From Aquiluna sp. (GTDB taxonomy: Bacteria; Actinomycetota; Actinomycetes; Actinomycetales; Microbacteriaceae), in the NCBI GenBank assembly GCA_018402685.1, contig JAGYIJ010000001.1, forward strand, positions 496,001-560,000: a DNA stretch of 64,000 bases, in the 5' to 3' direction. Positions 47,034 to 57,393 of the stretch are shown in pieces. The stretch's first letter is position 1. Every line of letters starts with the position of its first letter. The notes under the pieces were generated by a model that was given only the letters and a program-made list of their open reading frames with translations, did not search any database and had not been told where the DNA came from. Position numbers and translations under genes: made by a program.

Positions 47034-47708
47034 ATGAGCCAAATGGCACAAATGATGGGACCCACGGGTTACCAAAGACGACTCATCATCGTTGATGATG
47101 AGCCCATCATTCGCAGCCTCTTGGCTCACCGGTTAGGTGAGATTGGGTTTGAGACCCACAGCGCCAAAGATGCGCTTGAGGCCAAGCGCATGTTTGAAAA
47201 AGTTGACCCTGACGCAATGGTGGTTGACCTAGACCTTGGTGATGGTCCAAGTGGTACTGATTTGATTTCTGCACTCTCAGCACAAAACCCAGCTGTTGGT
47301 TTTGTGCTGCTAACCAACTACATCCCAACCCCTGCGGAGATGAAGTCTGCTCCTCACATTGCCTACCTCTCCAAAAGAGAGGTGGAGAGCATTGAGCTTG
47401 TAGTAGATGCTCTCAACACCGTTATGCGGGATGACGATCCAAGAGCAGAGCTCTTTACCGTTCAGGACGACTCTCCCTTGGCAAAGCTCACCACTAAGCA
47501 GCTTGCAGTTTTGCGGCTAGTTGCCAAGGGGCTATCCAATGCAGAGATTGCCAAGCAAAGAGATCTTGGCATTAGGGCCGTTGAGCAAACGGTTCACCGC
47601 ATCTACCAAGCTTTGGACATTGGCGATGATGAGGCTATGAGCCCCAGGGTCTTGGCTGCCAGAATCTACAGTGCTCAAATGGGACTTAGGCGAGGGAAAC
47701 AGAGTTGA
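47034..47708 (+). CDS. NarL/LuxR-family response regulator, cassette B
   Basis: About 224 residues from ATG 47034, chosen because AAAGG precedes it. A TTG 63 bp earlier is in frame but lies in the motif region. Receiver: IIVDDEPIIRSLL, phosphoacceptor MVVDLDLGDGPSG, lysine in YLSKREVES. HTH: LTTKQLAVLRLVAKGLSNAEIAKQ. It differs from regulator C by only a few residues (for example A/S, D/E, A/S). Stop overlaps the TTG of the kinase. Confidence 0.9.
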   Translation: MSQMAQMMGPTGYQRRLIIVDDEPIIRSLLAHRLGEIGFETHSAKDALEAKRMFEKVDPDAMVVDLDLGDGPSGTDLISALSAQNPAVGFVLLTNYIPTPAEMKSAPHIAYLSKREVESIELVVDALNTVMRDDDPRAELFTVQDDSPLAKLTTKQLAVLRLVAKGLSNAEIAKQRDLGIRAVEQTVHRIYQALDIGDDEAMSPRVLAARIYSAQMGLRRGKQS

Positions 47709-48605
47709 AGGCGGTTTGGCTGCGAGTTGGTGGCCGCTATGCGATAACCCTGAGGGCTTGGTTGTTGCTTGCCCCCGTGGCAATCTTAGGAACCCCGGGT
47801 TTTGTCCCGGAGGGCATTAGACCTGAGTCGACTATTTGGGCCGGATACCTGGTGGGCCTGATTGCCCACCTGGTAACGGGCTTGGTTTTGATCCTCGCCT
47901 ACTTCACCTACCTAAGCCCAAAAACGGTTCGCAAATCACGGCCCTTGGCCGCTGTTGCAACCTTGGCTGTTGCCGGTCTTGCTAGGGGCTTCTCGGTTGC
48001 CTTCTTCTTTGAGTTCTTTGGTGTTGTCTCTAGAAGCCGACTATTTCCCCCGCATGATTGCCGGGGCAATCATTGTGACAATCTGGTTTGGTGTTACCGC
48101 GGTGCTGGTTGGTGCAAGGCAGCAATATGTAGTGGTTTATGAAGAACTCACCGAGTCTCTCGAGAGAGCAAAGGCTCTTGCTAGCCAAGGAGCCGAGCAG
48201 GTTGCCAGCACCAGGGCTGCGCTAGTAAGTGAGGTCAAGGCAACACTCAGTGAAGCCTTTTCCTCTAGGCAATCAACCACGGAGCTTCACAACCTCGCTG
48301 ACTCAGTGATCAGGCCGCTCTCGCACTCTTTGGCATCACATCAACCAGTGGTGGTTGATGCGAAGACTCCAAAGCGCAGAATCAAACTGGGTCCGGTAGT
48401 AAGGACTGCGTTGCATGAGTATCCCTTTATTCCAATCCCGGTTGCCGCAATCGGTTTGCTGAGCACCCTCTACTCCAAGGTTTGGAACATTGGCCTAGCT
48501 GGCTTTTTCGAGACCCTGATTCAGGCAGTGATCATTGTGGTTTTGTTCACGCTCTTCCAAGCTCTGAGAGTCAGGCCGAACGTGATCTCCGGCCTGACCT
48601 CCTGA
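47705..48605 (+). pseudogene. Histidine kinase B, truncated (membrane part only, fused to TIG fragment)
   Basis: TTG start overlapping the regulator stop. Reads AWLLLAPVAILGTPGFV and following helices like kinase C, has an extra T near 48035, continues through the linker (EELTESLERAKALASQG) and the second helix group, and then stops matching kinase C at 48571. The frame runs into TIG-type sequence (RPNVISGLTS, stop 48605). The phosphohistidine helix and the ATPase domain are absent, so regulator B has no own kinase unless kinase C serves both. Confidence 0.85.
48570..48598. repeat. Inverted repeat at the kinase/TIG junction
   Basis: GTCAGGCCG-11 nt-CGGCCTGAC, exactly where similarity to kinase C ends and TIG-gene similarity begins. 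It could mark the rearrangement mechanism or be a coincidence of the join. Confidence 0.8.
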
Positions 48606-50107
48606 AACCACCTACAGCTTCTCGGTTGTGGTGGCATTCGCTGGAACAACTTCGGATCTGGTTTTGTGGCAAGACAACCCGGTCATGACTTTGCCTTTTG
48701 TGCCTGTGATTTCTGCTGTTTCGCCTGCGGCTTTGCCGCTGGCTGGCGGCAGTGTGACGGTTACCGGTTCGAACTTCACAACGTCATCTCTATTGACCCT
48801 TGACGGCGCGAGTCTTGGTTTCACGATCGTTAGTGGAACTGAGATAACTTTCACAGCGCCAGCCGACACTGCCGGTTCATACGAACTAGCAATCACAAAC
48901 CCAGTTGGAACCTTCACGCTCTCTAACGCGATCACCTATGTTTCAGGGCCCATCACTGACAACCAACTCACCTGTGTTGGCAACAACCAACGGCGGCACG
49001 ATTGTCACCCTGACTGGAACTGATCTAGCAACCACCAACCAGGTGAATGTTGGTAGCACCACGGTTTCCTTCTCCGTTGTCTCTGACACAGCTGTTCGAT
49101 TTACAACAGCTGCAACTACTGCAGGCATTGTTGACATTGGAGTGGTGACGGTCGGTGGAGCTGACACGTTGTCCAGCGCGATTGAATTCACAACCTCAGC
49201 ACTGGTCCCTGTCATTGGATCTATCACTCCAGTTACTGGTCCTGTTGCAGGTGGAACAACAATCACTGTCACAGGACAGTACTTCTCAGGTAGCTACTCA
49301 GACTCGGTCTCAGCTGCAATCAATGGCATCTCTGGTTCATCGATTGTCTTGATTGATGATTCAACCCTTACCTTTGTTTCTCCTCCAGGAGCTGCTGCTA
49401 CTGGTTTGGATGTGACGGTTGCTACTGGTGGTGGTCTGGGAACCCTTGCCGGTGCTTTCACCTACACAGCACCACCAGCTCCACAAACCCCAACCACTGC
49501 AGGCTCAGCACCACCAGTTGTGATCAACACCCCAACCATCACTGAGTTCTCAACCAGAGAGATCTCAGCATCAGGTGCTGAGGTGATAGCAACTGGTCAA
49601 AGACTTGAGAACGTATCTGTTCTGACTCTTGGTGGCATAACAGTCACGATTGTTTCTAACACCGCAACCTCACTCACCTTCACAACAGGTGAGATGCCAG
49701 TTGGTGTTTGGGACCTAAGACTTGTTGGTTCCAATGGAACCCTGGTGTTCCAGCAGGCCATTGAAGTCGTCGAGGCAACAGCAATTGTTGCCGAATCAAC
49801 CGGAGAGCTTCTTGGCTACACCTGGACCTTCAAGTTCCTTGGTAATTCAAGATCACTGCACTTGGCTCAAAGAGAGCACCTAACCGGCAAGCTAGATGAG
49901 CACTCAACAGCCGAGACCATCATCTGCTGGGGCTACACCACAGCCGAGAACCCCAATGCATGGGCTATCGCCCATGCAACTCAAAGGGCTCAGGCTGCTT
50001 GTGATATGGCTAGTGCCAACAACTCTGAGCTGAAGACGGTTGTTCGTCTTCGCTATGGAGTGTCAAAGAACTGGGCAATGCGCTCGGCTCTGCAGTTCTG
50101 GAGGTAG
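48573..50107 (+). pseudogene. TIG protein 2, 5'-truncated (two apparent frameshifts)
   Basis: Begins without start codon or signal peptide inside the Fn3-like module (NVISGLT, then TTYSFSVVVAFAGTTS). Breaks near 48594 and 48955 (one extra base each), then TIG modules, linker and the same C-terminal domain as the gene at 43.2 kb. The first 600 bp differ substantially from copy 1, but the rest is nearly identical. It looks like a once complete paralogue that lost its front half. Confidence 0.8.
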
Positions 50108-50135
50108 ATCGATAACACTTTTGGCGTAGTAGCTA

Positions 50136-50152
50136 GTTCGGTTATTACGACA
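50136..50152 (+). promoter_or_regulatory. Shared 17-bp motif upstream of regulator C
   Basis: Same 17-mer (GTTCGGTTATTACGACA) and same surroundings as at 46944, as part of the duplicated segment. Confidence 0.6.
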
Positions 50153-50225
50153 AAAGTGGTTATTGGCCCCAGCCAGCGGGCTTAGTCTTGCGCCAGGTGG
50201 CAATCGACTCAGTCACCACCAAAGG

Positions 50226-50900
50226 ATGAGCCAAATGGCACAAATGATGGGACCCACGGGTTACCAAAGACGACTCATCATCGTTGATGATGAGCCCATC
50301 ATTCGCAGTCTCCTTTCTCACCGGTTAGGTGAGATTGGGTTTGAGACCCACAGCGCCAAAGATGCGCTTGAGGCCAAGCGCATGTTTGAAAAAGTTGACC
50401 CTGACGCAATGGTGGTTGACCTAGATCTTGGCGATGGTCCAAGTGGTACTGATTTGATTTCTGCACTCTCAGCACAAAACCCAGCCGTGGGTTTTGTGCT
50501 GCTAACCAACTACATCCCAACCCCTGCGGAGATGAAGTCTGCTCCTCATATTGCCTACCTCTCCAAGCGCGAGGTTGAGAGCATCGAGTTGGTCGTGGAA
50601 GCCCTCAACACCGTGATGCGGGATGACGATCCAAGAGCAGAGCTCTTTACCGTTCAGGACGACTCCCCCTTGGCAAAGCTCACCACTAAGCAGCTTGCAG
50701 TTTTGCGGCTAGTTGCCAAGGGGCTATCCAATGCAGAGATTGCCAAGCAAAGAGATCTTGGCATCAGAGCAGTTGAGCAAACGGTTCACCGCATCTACCA
50801 AGCTTTGGACATTGGCGATGATGAGTCAATGAGCCCCAGGGTCTTGGCTGCCAGAATTTACAGTGCTCAAATGGGACTTAGGCGAGGGAAACAGAGTTGA
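50226..50900 (+). CDS. NarL/LuxR-family response regulator, cassette C
   Basis: About 224 residues; all receiver and HTH residues as in regulator B. DNA identity to B is very high in some parts and clearly lower in others (e.g. around 50560-50620), as expected from conversion tracts. Stop overlaps the TTG of kinase C. With its complete kinase this is the intact regulator unit of the array. Confidence 0.92.
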   Translation: MSQMAQMMGPTGYQRRLIIVDDEPIIRSLLSHRLGEIGFETHSAKDALEAKRMFEKVDPDAMVVDLDLGDGPSGTDLISALSAQNPAVGFVLLTNYIPTPAEMKSAPHIAYLSKREVESIELVVEALNTVMRDDDPRAELFTVQDDSPLAKLTTKQLAVLRLVAKGLSNAEIAKQRDLGIRAVEQTVHRIYQALDIGDDESMSPRVLAARIYSAQMGLRRGKQS

Positions 50901-52556
50901 AGGCGGTTTGGCTGCGAGTTGGTGGCCGCTATGCGATAACCCTTAGGGCCTGGTTATTGCTCGCCCCCGTGGCAATCTTAGGGACACCGGGTTTTGTCCC
51001 GGAGGGCATTAGACCTGAGTCGACTATTTGGGCCGGATACCTGGTGGGCCTGATTGCCCACCTGGTAACGGGCTTGGTTTTGATCCTCGCCTACTTCACC
51101 TACCTAAGCCCAAAAAAGACCCGCAAGTCACGGCCCTTGGCCGCTGTTGCAACCCTGGCTGTTGCCGGTCTTGCCAGGGGCTTCTCGGTTGCCTTCTTCT
51201 TTGAGTTCTTTGGTGTTGTTCTCAGAAGCCGACTATTTCCCCCGCATGATTGCCGGGGCAATCATTGTGACAATCTGGTTTGGTGTCACCGCGGTGTTGG
51301 TTGGTGCAAGGCAGCAATATGTTGTGGTTTATGAAGAACTCACCGAGTCTCTCGAGAGAGCAAAGGCTCTTGCTAGCCAAGGGGCTGAGCAGGTTGCCAA
51401 CACCAGGGCTGCACTTGTAAATGAGGTCAAGGCAACACTCAGTGAAGCGTTTTCCTCTAGGCAATCAACCACGGAGCTTCACAACCTCGCTGACTCAGTG
51501 ATCAGGCCGCTCTCGCACTCTTTGGCATCACATCAACCAGTGGTGGTTGATGCGAAGACTCCAAAGCGCAGAATCAAACTGGGTCCGGTAGTAAGGACTG
51601 CGTTGCATGAGTATCCCTTTATTCCAATCCCGGTTGCCGCAATCGGTTTGCTGAGCACCCTCTACTCCAAGGTTTGGAACATTGGCCTAGCTGGCTTTTT
51701 CGAAACTCTGATTCAGGCAGTGATCATTGTGGTTTTGTTCACGCTCTTCCAAGCTCTGAGAGTTCGCGGCTGGTTGGTGCCAATCGCTTGGCTCGTTGCC
51801 AGCGTCAGCGCGACGCTAGTGTCTTGGCTGGCTTTGCAGTATGACTTTGCAACCAATCTCGGCCCAGCTCTCCAGCTGAGCATCTCAATCTTCTTGCCAG
51901 CCGGCTTTGTCTCAATGCTTCTGGCCTATGACAAAGAGGCGGAGCGAAAGCTTGCGCTCTTGCAGCAGGCTCTCGAGCAGGTTGAGTGGCAAGAGCGCAA
52001 GCTGAACCAGCAGCTCTGGATCGAGAAGAAGCGTTTAGCACGCTATGTCCATAGCGACATCCAGGGCAGGGTCCGAGCAGCAGCTCTCTCCAACACCGTT
52101 GGCACCATGGCCGATGTTCAAAAACTGCAGGAGGAGTGCGTTGCAGCGTTAGATCTCTCGAGAGAGCTGCCCTCCTTTGATCGCTTCTATGCCGACACCG
52201 TTGAGCTCTGGGGAGGCGTCACAAATATCTCGCTAGATGCAGATCCACTTGCAATGCAGGTGATTTCAAACGACAGCTTTGGCCTTGCCTCGGTGGTTGA
52301 GATTGTCCGAGAGGGCATTGGCAATGCCGTGAAGCACGGCAAGGCAAAAAACATCGAGGTTGGCCTTCGAGTCCTCACTCAAAATAACCCATGCTTAGAG
52401 GTCTTTGTTCTAAACGACGGACTTCCAACAACAAGCGGCCCGCAAAGCGGGTTTGGTGTTCAGACAGTCGCCGAGGTCAGTTCGAGCTGGGGTCTCGAGG
52501 AAGACAACGGCAGGACCAGGCTCTGGGCAAAGGTCCCGGTTAGTTCAGTTCAATAA
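50897..52556 (+). CDS. Membrane histidine kinase, cassette C (one apparent frameshift)
   Basis: About 553 residues. First helix group, break near 51222 (extra T), linker coiled coil, second helix group (about 240-330), coiled coil QQALEQVEWQERKLNQQLW, phosphohistidine helix KRLARYVHSDIQGRVRAA, HATPase with N-box EIVREGIGNAVKHGKAKN and G-box SGPQSGFGVQTVAEV. It has no recognisable extracellular sensor domain; the signal is probably sensed in the membrane. 3' end overlaps the convergent xthA by 17 bp. Confidence 0.87.
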
Positions 52557-53317
52557 CCACCGGAACGTGATCGCTCGGTAGTTCGCCTTTTCTCTCATCG
52601 CGTTCAATAGAAGCTCCCATCACCCGCTCTGTTAGAGCGGGTGAGGTGAGCTGGAAGTCAATTCGCATGCCTTCGTTTCTTGGGAAGCGCAGGTCTTTGT
52701 AGTCCCAGTAGGTGTATTGGTCAGGGACCAGTTCTCTGAGCTTGTCGCTAAAACCTATTTGCTCAAAAGCCTCAAAGGCTTGGCGCTCTGGTTCTGAGAC
52801 GTGGGTTTCAAAGTAGTTGACGTTGAAGACATCGCTGTCCAATGGCGCAATGTTGAAATCCCCGGTGAGTGCTATCTGAGCATCTGGGTCCATCTCTAGC
52901 TGCTCTGCAACATCGGCAGCAAGTCTGTCTAGAAACTCAAGCTTGTATTCCATGTGGGGGTCTTCTAGCCCTCTGCCGTGAGGAACGTAGAGGCTGTAGA
53001 TCTTGACACCGTTCGAAGACCGCGCTTAGAGCGCGTGCTTCAACGATGTCTTTGAACATCGGTTGCGAGCGAAACTCAAACTCGATGTCTTGTGGCTCGA
53101 GGTGCTCTTTGTAGGCAAAGGCAACGCCGTTCCACTGGTTCAGACCATGGGCAATGACTTTGTAGCCAATGGCTTCAAAGTCAGCAACTGGAAACTGCTC
53201 CGGCTTGCACTTGATCTCCTGCATGGCAAGGACATCTACTTTGGTGCGCTCTAGAAAACCGATAACCCTTGGGGCTCTGGCTCTGACGCTGTTTACGTTC
53301 CAGGTTGCTATTTGCAC
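52540..53317 (-). CDS. xthA: Exodeoxyribonuclease III / AP endonuclease (one apparent frameshift)
   Basis: MQIATWNVNSVRARAPRVIGFL, DVLAMQEIKCKPEQFP, break near 53012 (one extra base), then YVPHGRGLEDPHMEYKLEFLDRL, GDFNIAPLDSDVFN, MRIDFQLTSP and the catalytic SDHVPVVIEL. Normal ExoIII of about 259 residues. Repairs abasic sites. Confidence 0.94.
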
Positions 53318-53429
53318 AGGCCGAGGCTACCTCAACCGTGGACTTTCGCGCCGCCTCAGCTATTCCCTTTAAGGCACGACTCAATCAATCACTCGCGGAC
53401 GAAACCTTAGCCTTGCCGAAATATCTCTC

Positions 53430-56400
53430 ATGTTTCTAATAGGCCCCGAACCCAAGAAGCGCTTGAGTCGTTACATCGTCGCGGCGCTGACGTTTGCCAT
53501 GTCCTACGCAGGCGCACCGGGCTCCCAAGCTGCTGTTGACAGCAATGCAGATCCCTCTTCGGTGACTGTTGTAGAGCAAGAGGGCCCTGATCTGGTGAGC
53601 CCTAATTTTGAAATCAGTTCCTCGGCTGGATTTGCAGGCAAATACATCGAGGCGAGCCTGGACATATTCAACCTCGGACCAACTTTCCCTCGCTCAAGAT
53701 TCAGCTATTAGCAACGAACTCAACGTGGTCAGCATCGTGAACGATGAGGTTTGGGTCGGCAAGGGCGATGGCACCGCAGAGCGGGTTGGTCAGGTCGACG
53801 CGATCGACAACGGAAACGGTAGAGCGCTGAAGATGCCCCGGTTGCCAGCCGGGTGATGACAATCGCCGGCGTGAACGAGTTGAATGAAGCCTTTTCCTCG
53901 GCAATCACAATCAATATCACTCCGGTGGATGATGATGGCAGTGCTTCAAACTCCGCGGTGACGTTTGTGAATTCACTTGGCGACACCACTCTCGCAACCC
54001 TGTCCGGGGTTGTAGATGCATTTGATCCCGATGGCGACGACCTTTGGTTGTCCGCGAGCGGAGCGACGGCGCCCAACTCCCATGAATGGCACTTTGGGCT
54101 TCGTGCTGAGCACGAGCCGAATAGTTGATTTTGCCGCGTTGGATCAACAATCTCACCGTCCTTCCAAATCAATAGCTATGGATCAGGCATCGACTCAGCT
54201 GCGCATCAGCATCGATAACGCAACAACCTCCGTGGGTCTCTGGCTCAGACCTCAAACGTTGATCTCTCTGGAGAGGTGTTCCGGATCGAGTTCGAGGCGG
54301 TTGTTCCGACCTCATCAAACCAAGCAGTTCTCTTCAGCGTCAGTGATTCGACCACAATCAGTTTTGTTCGCAGCCAAATCACCGTTGGCCCCACCCAGAC
54401 CCTTGTCACCAGACCGGCTCTTGCCGGTCAGGGTGAAGTGTTGCTGGATGACAGCAATATGAATAGGTCCCGACCCAGCAGCATGGTTCGAAGAGCTTCG
54501 AGCGGATTGTTGCCAAACGCCTCTCAGGCTGCCAGAGACGCACTGGCAACTCGAAAGATCATTGCGCCACCAGAAAATTCGAACCTGCCGGAGCTGGTAA
54601 TCAGAGGGTTGTTTGACCAGATGGATCTAGCCAACGACCAGGTTGAGGCCAGAAAGCGCCAGGTGATTCGAGCCGGGGATGTTGTTCGAGCCGGTCTGCA
54701 GATCACGGCATCAGCCGCGGCCAACTTCAAAGTGGTCAGCTACTTTGACTTCAACTCCGGCTGGTTGTTTGCAGGGGAGCAGGACTTTGATGCAGATGGC
54801 CGAGTCTCCTCTGAGGCCCTGGTGTTTACCGAGCCGGGCGAGTATTTCCTAAGAATGTATGTCGTTCCAAAAACCGCCGCTGCGGGAAATGAGTACCCAA
54901 TCGCGCCGCTATCGCTGCAGCGCGCATTTATGCCGGCATTTGGCCTGAACCCCTTTGGGTTCAACTTCCGTTTCTTCAACTCTCCAACTTTGACTGAGGC
55001 TCAGCTTGCCAGCATCAACAGCAACCAAAACCTAGAGCTTGTCTTAGTCATTGAGCCTGGTGACCAAGTTGCCGTCCAAGAACCGCTATCAACCACACCT
55101 CCTCCACCACCGCAGTTTCCTGTGATTAGGGCGCCACTGCCAGAGGCTCCCACCACATCCCCTCCGGTCTTGGATCCAAAGCCTGAAACCATCATTGTCG
55201 ACGTGCCTGCAACGAGCGAAAAGGAATCCAACCAAGCATCTAGCGGCTCGACCAGTAGGCCCAACGAGTCCTCACAGGAATCGGCGGTCGAGGTCGAGGT
55301 CGAGGTCGAGGTCGAGTCTGATGCAGACCAAGAATCATCGGGTCAGCCGAATGTTTCAGCCGAGCCCGAACAGCAACCCAGTGATGAAGGCATTCCAATC
55401 GCTAGCGCCCCAGCACAAACCGATGAGAGTCTGGCCGAGTCCGTGGTCTTGGATACCTATGACCCCTTTGGTTCCAAAGAAAACCAAAGCAACACCCTTG
55501 GCCTATTGGCAGCACTCGCAGCTCTAGCTGCGCTGGCCGCTGCCGGAGCGGCCAGCAGAGTAACTAGCTCGAATCTTGGCAGTGCTGAAATGAGTGAAGA
55601 CAGCCTTGACGCTCTAGCGGGGGCTGAGTTTGAACTTGATGTCTTTGCCGATAGCAAGGATCGTTGGGGAGACAAGCTCGCTATTTGGGCGATGCCGTTT
55701 ATGACGCTTTTGGACAGGCCAACCCACAACGCCACCGGCAGGGTTGCCAAATTCTCACCGCTTATGTCCAAGTTGATCAACGATGGCAGCTACCTCAGAG
55801 CCATGCTCGGATCATTCTCAGTGTTGCCGACCATTGCTGCTGTTCTGCTGGCGATTGTCGGATTGAACCAAAACCCGGACTTCCTATTGCATCCTCCGGT
55901 CGCAATATTTATTGCACTTATGGTGATCGGTCTATTTGATTCTTTTGCCGGCACCGCAGGAGTTCTTGTTTTCATAATTGGGTCTATTCCCTTGATGGAA
56001 TTCAATTCCATCGCCGATTGGCGCATGCTCGCCGGGATCGCGGTTGCGGGCTTTGGTCCAATCCTTTTGGCGAGGTCAATCAGAAACTTCCGCCGCAAAG
56101 CACCTCGCGATGCCAGCGGCTGGCTAGACCGGATTGGCGACATCGCCTTTGCTTCTTTCTTGGGCGGATGGATTGCAGGCCTGGTGCTCAGGGCACTTCC
56201 CGCCTTGACAGGTCTGGCAGTCCCAGCAGCTGACTACGTGGTTGAGGTTCAGGTGATTGCAACCATCGCAATTGCAGTTCGTATCGTGCTTGAGGATCTG
56301 GCAGCTAGGTTCTACCCAGCCAGAATGGACGACCTAACTCCTGACACTTTGCCAAAGCCGTTTAGGGCCCAGCCGACCATCGCGCTTCTATTCAGATATT

Positions 56401-56813
56401 TGTTCTATGTCTTTATTGCCAGCGCCTTTATGGGCTTTGGGGTCATTGTTCTGATTGCCGCGGCTCTTTTCCTGATCCCTAATCTGCTTGGAGCGTTTGC
56501 CGACAGGCTGCCAAGGGTTGAGTTCTTGACCAAGTGGTTGCCGACCGGTTTGCCCGCTCTTGCGATGATTCTGGGGCTAGAGATCGTCTTGGAGAACTCC
56601 TTAGAAAACGTGTTGGGTGATCACCCAGAGTTCCCAACCATCTTTATCTTTGGCCTTTTGGCGCTCATTATCTTCTTGACCGTATTGGGCATGCTGGCAA
56701 GACCAGAAGCCAACCAACCACACTGGCTGCAGGCACCCAATAAGCAAACCATCTACCGAGTTGGCGGGTTTGTGACCTTCCTGCTCTTGGTCTGGTTCAC
56801 CTCGCAGCTTTAG
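53430..56813 (+). CDS. Large envelope protein: secreted N-terminus, acidic/proline linker and polytopic membrane C-terminus (several apparent frameshifts)
   Basis: About 1,125 residues if all pieces are joined. Signal peptide (AALTFAMSYAGAPGSQA), beta-rich extracellular part (GVNELNEAFSSAITINITPVD, DAFDPDGDDLWLS, cadherin/Ig-like in style), a region VFRIEFEAVVPTSSNQAVLF, a Pro-rich stretch, an acidic linker EVEVEVEVES, an Ala/Leu helix (LLAALAALAALAAAGAAS) and then about eight membrane helices. Frame changes are needed near 53690, 53832, 54100 and around 54150-54260. Only the last 845 residues are in one frame (54276-56813). No family recognised; the N-terminal style resembles the TIG surface proteins upstream. 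Confidence 0.65.
55288..55317 (+). repeat. Five tandem copies of GTCGAG
   Basis: Perfect hexanucleotide repeat coding for (Val-Glu)n in the acidic linker. Slippage would change linker length in steps of two residues without loss of frame. Confidence 0.95.
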
Positions 56814-56826
56814 CTATCCTCTAAGC

Positions 56827-57381
56827 ATGACATTTGAGAGTGATAAGGCACGCCTTGTTGAGCTGGTGAAAAAGCTAGCTGTAGTCCACGGCAAGGTCAC
56901 TCTCTCCTCGGGTATTGAAGCCGACTACTACGTTGACCTTCGCCGAGCCACCCTGCACCACGAAGCAGCTCCGCTGATTGGTGAGGCAATGCTCGCGCTA
57001 ATTCAAAAAGCTGGCCTCTCTCCCGACGCCGTTGGTGGATTGACCATGGGTGCTGACCCGGTTGCCACCGCCATGCTGCACCAAGCTGCCAACCAGGGTT
57101 TTGCGTTGGATGCTTTTGTTGTTCGCAAAGAGGCGAAGAAGCACGGCATGGGCCGCCAGGTTGAGGGGCCAAGTGTTGAGGGCAAGAATGTTGTGATTTT
57201 GGAGGACACCTCAACCACTGGCGGTTCTCCCCTGACTGCTGCCGAAGCCTTGGAGGCAGCGGGTGCGAAGGTGTTGGCAATTGCAACTGTTGTTGACCGC
57301 GACACCGGAGCTAGAGAAGTTATTGAAGCGCGCGGGTATTCTTATCTGACGGCTATCACTCTGGCCGATCTAGGTCTTTAG
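56827..57381 (+). CDS. pyrE: Orotate phosphoribosyltransferase
   Basis: 184 residues: LSSGIEADYYVDLRRATL, VGGLTMGADPVA, VVRKEAKKHGMGRQVEGP and the PRPP-binding signature NVVILEDTSTTGGSPLTAAEAL. Makes OMP in pyrimidine synthesis. It lies alone, as is usual in actinobacteria, and is followed 12 bp later by an MFS gene. Confidence 0.96.
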   Translation: MTFESDKARLVELVKKLAVVHGKVTLSSGIEADYYVDLRRATLHHEAAPLIGEAMLALIQKAGLSPDAVGGLTMGADPVATAMLHQAANQGFALDAFVVRKEAKKHGMGRQVEGPSVEGKNVVILEDTSTTGGSPLTAAEALEAAGAKVLAIATVVDRDTGAREVIEARGYSYLTAITLADLGL

Positions 57382-57393
57382 AACGAGGTGTAA

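Larger units (their letters stand above)
46008..48571 (+). repeat. Large direct repeat, copy 1
   Basis: The last part of the TIG gene, the intergenic region, regulator B and the first ~870 bp of kinase B are repeated at 49194-51763 (offset 3,186 at the left, 3,192 after a 6-bp linker difference). Long stretches are identical, for example much of the TIG C-terminal region and the regulator leader, while other patches differ at many positions, which suggests gene conversion. Confidence 0.93.
49194..51763 (+). repeat. Large direct repeat, copy 2
   Basis: Partner of 46008-48571. It contains the TIG C-terminus, regulator C and the first half of kinase C. The linker after the TIG modules is 6 bp longer (TPTTAG in place of STPG). 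Confidence 0.93.
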
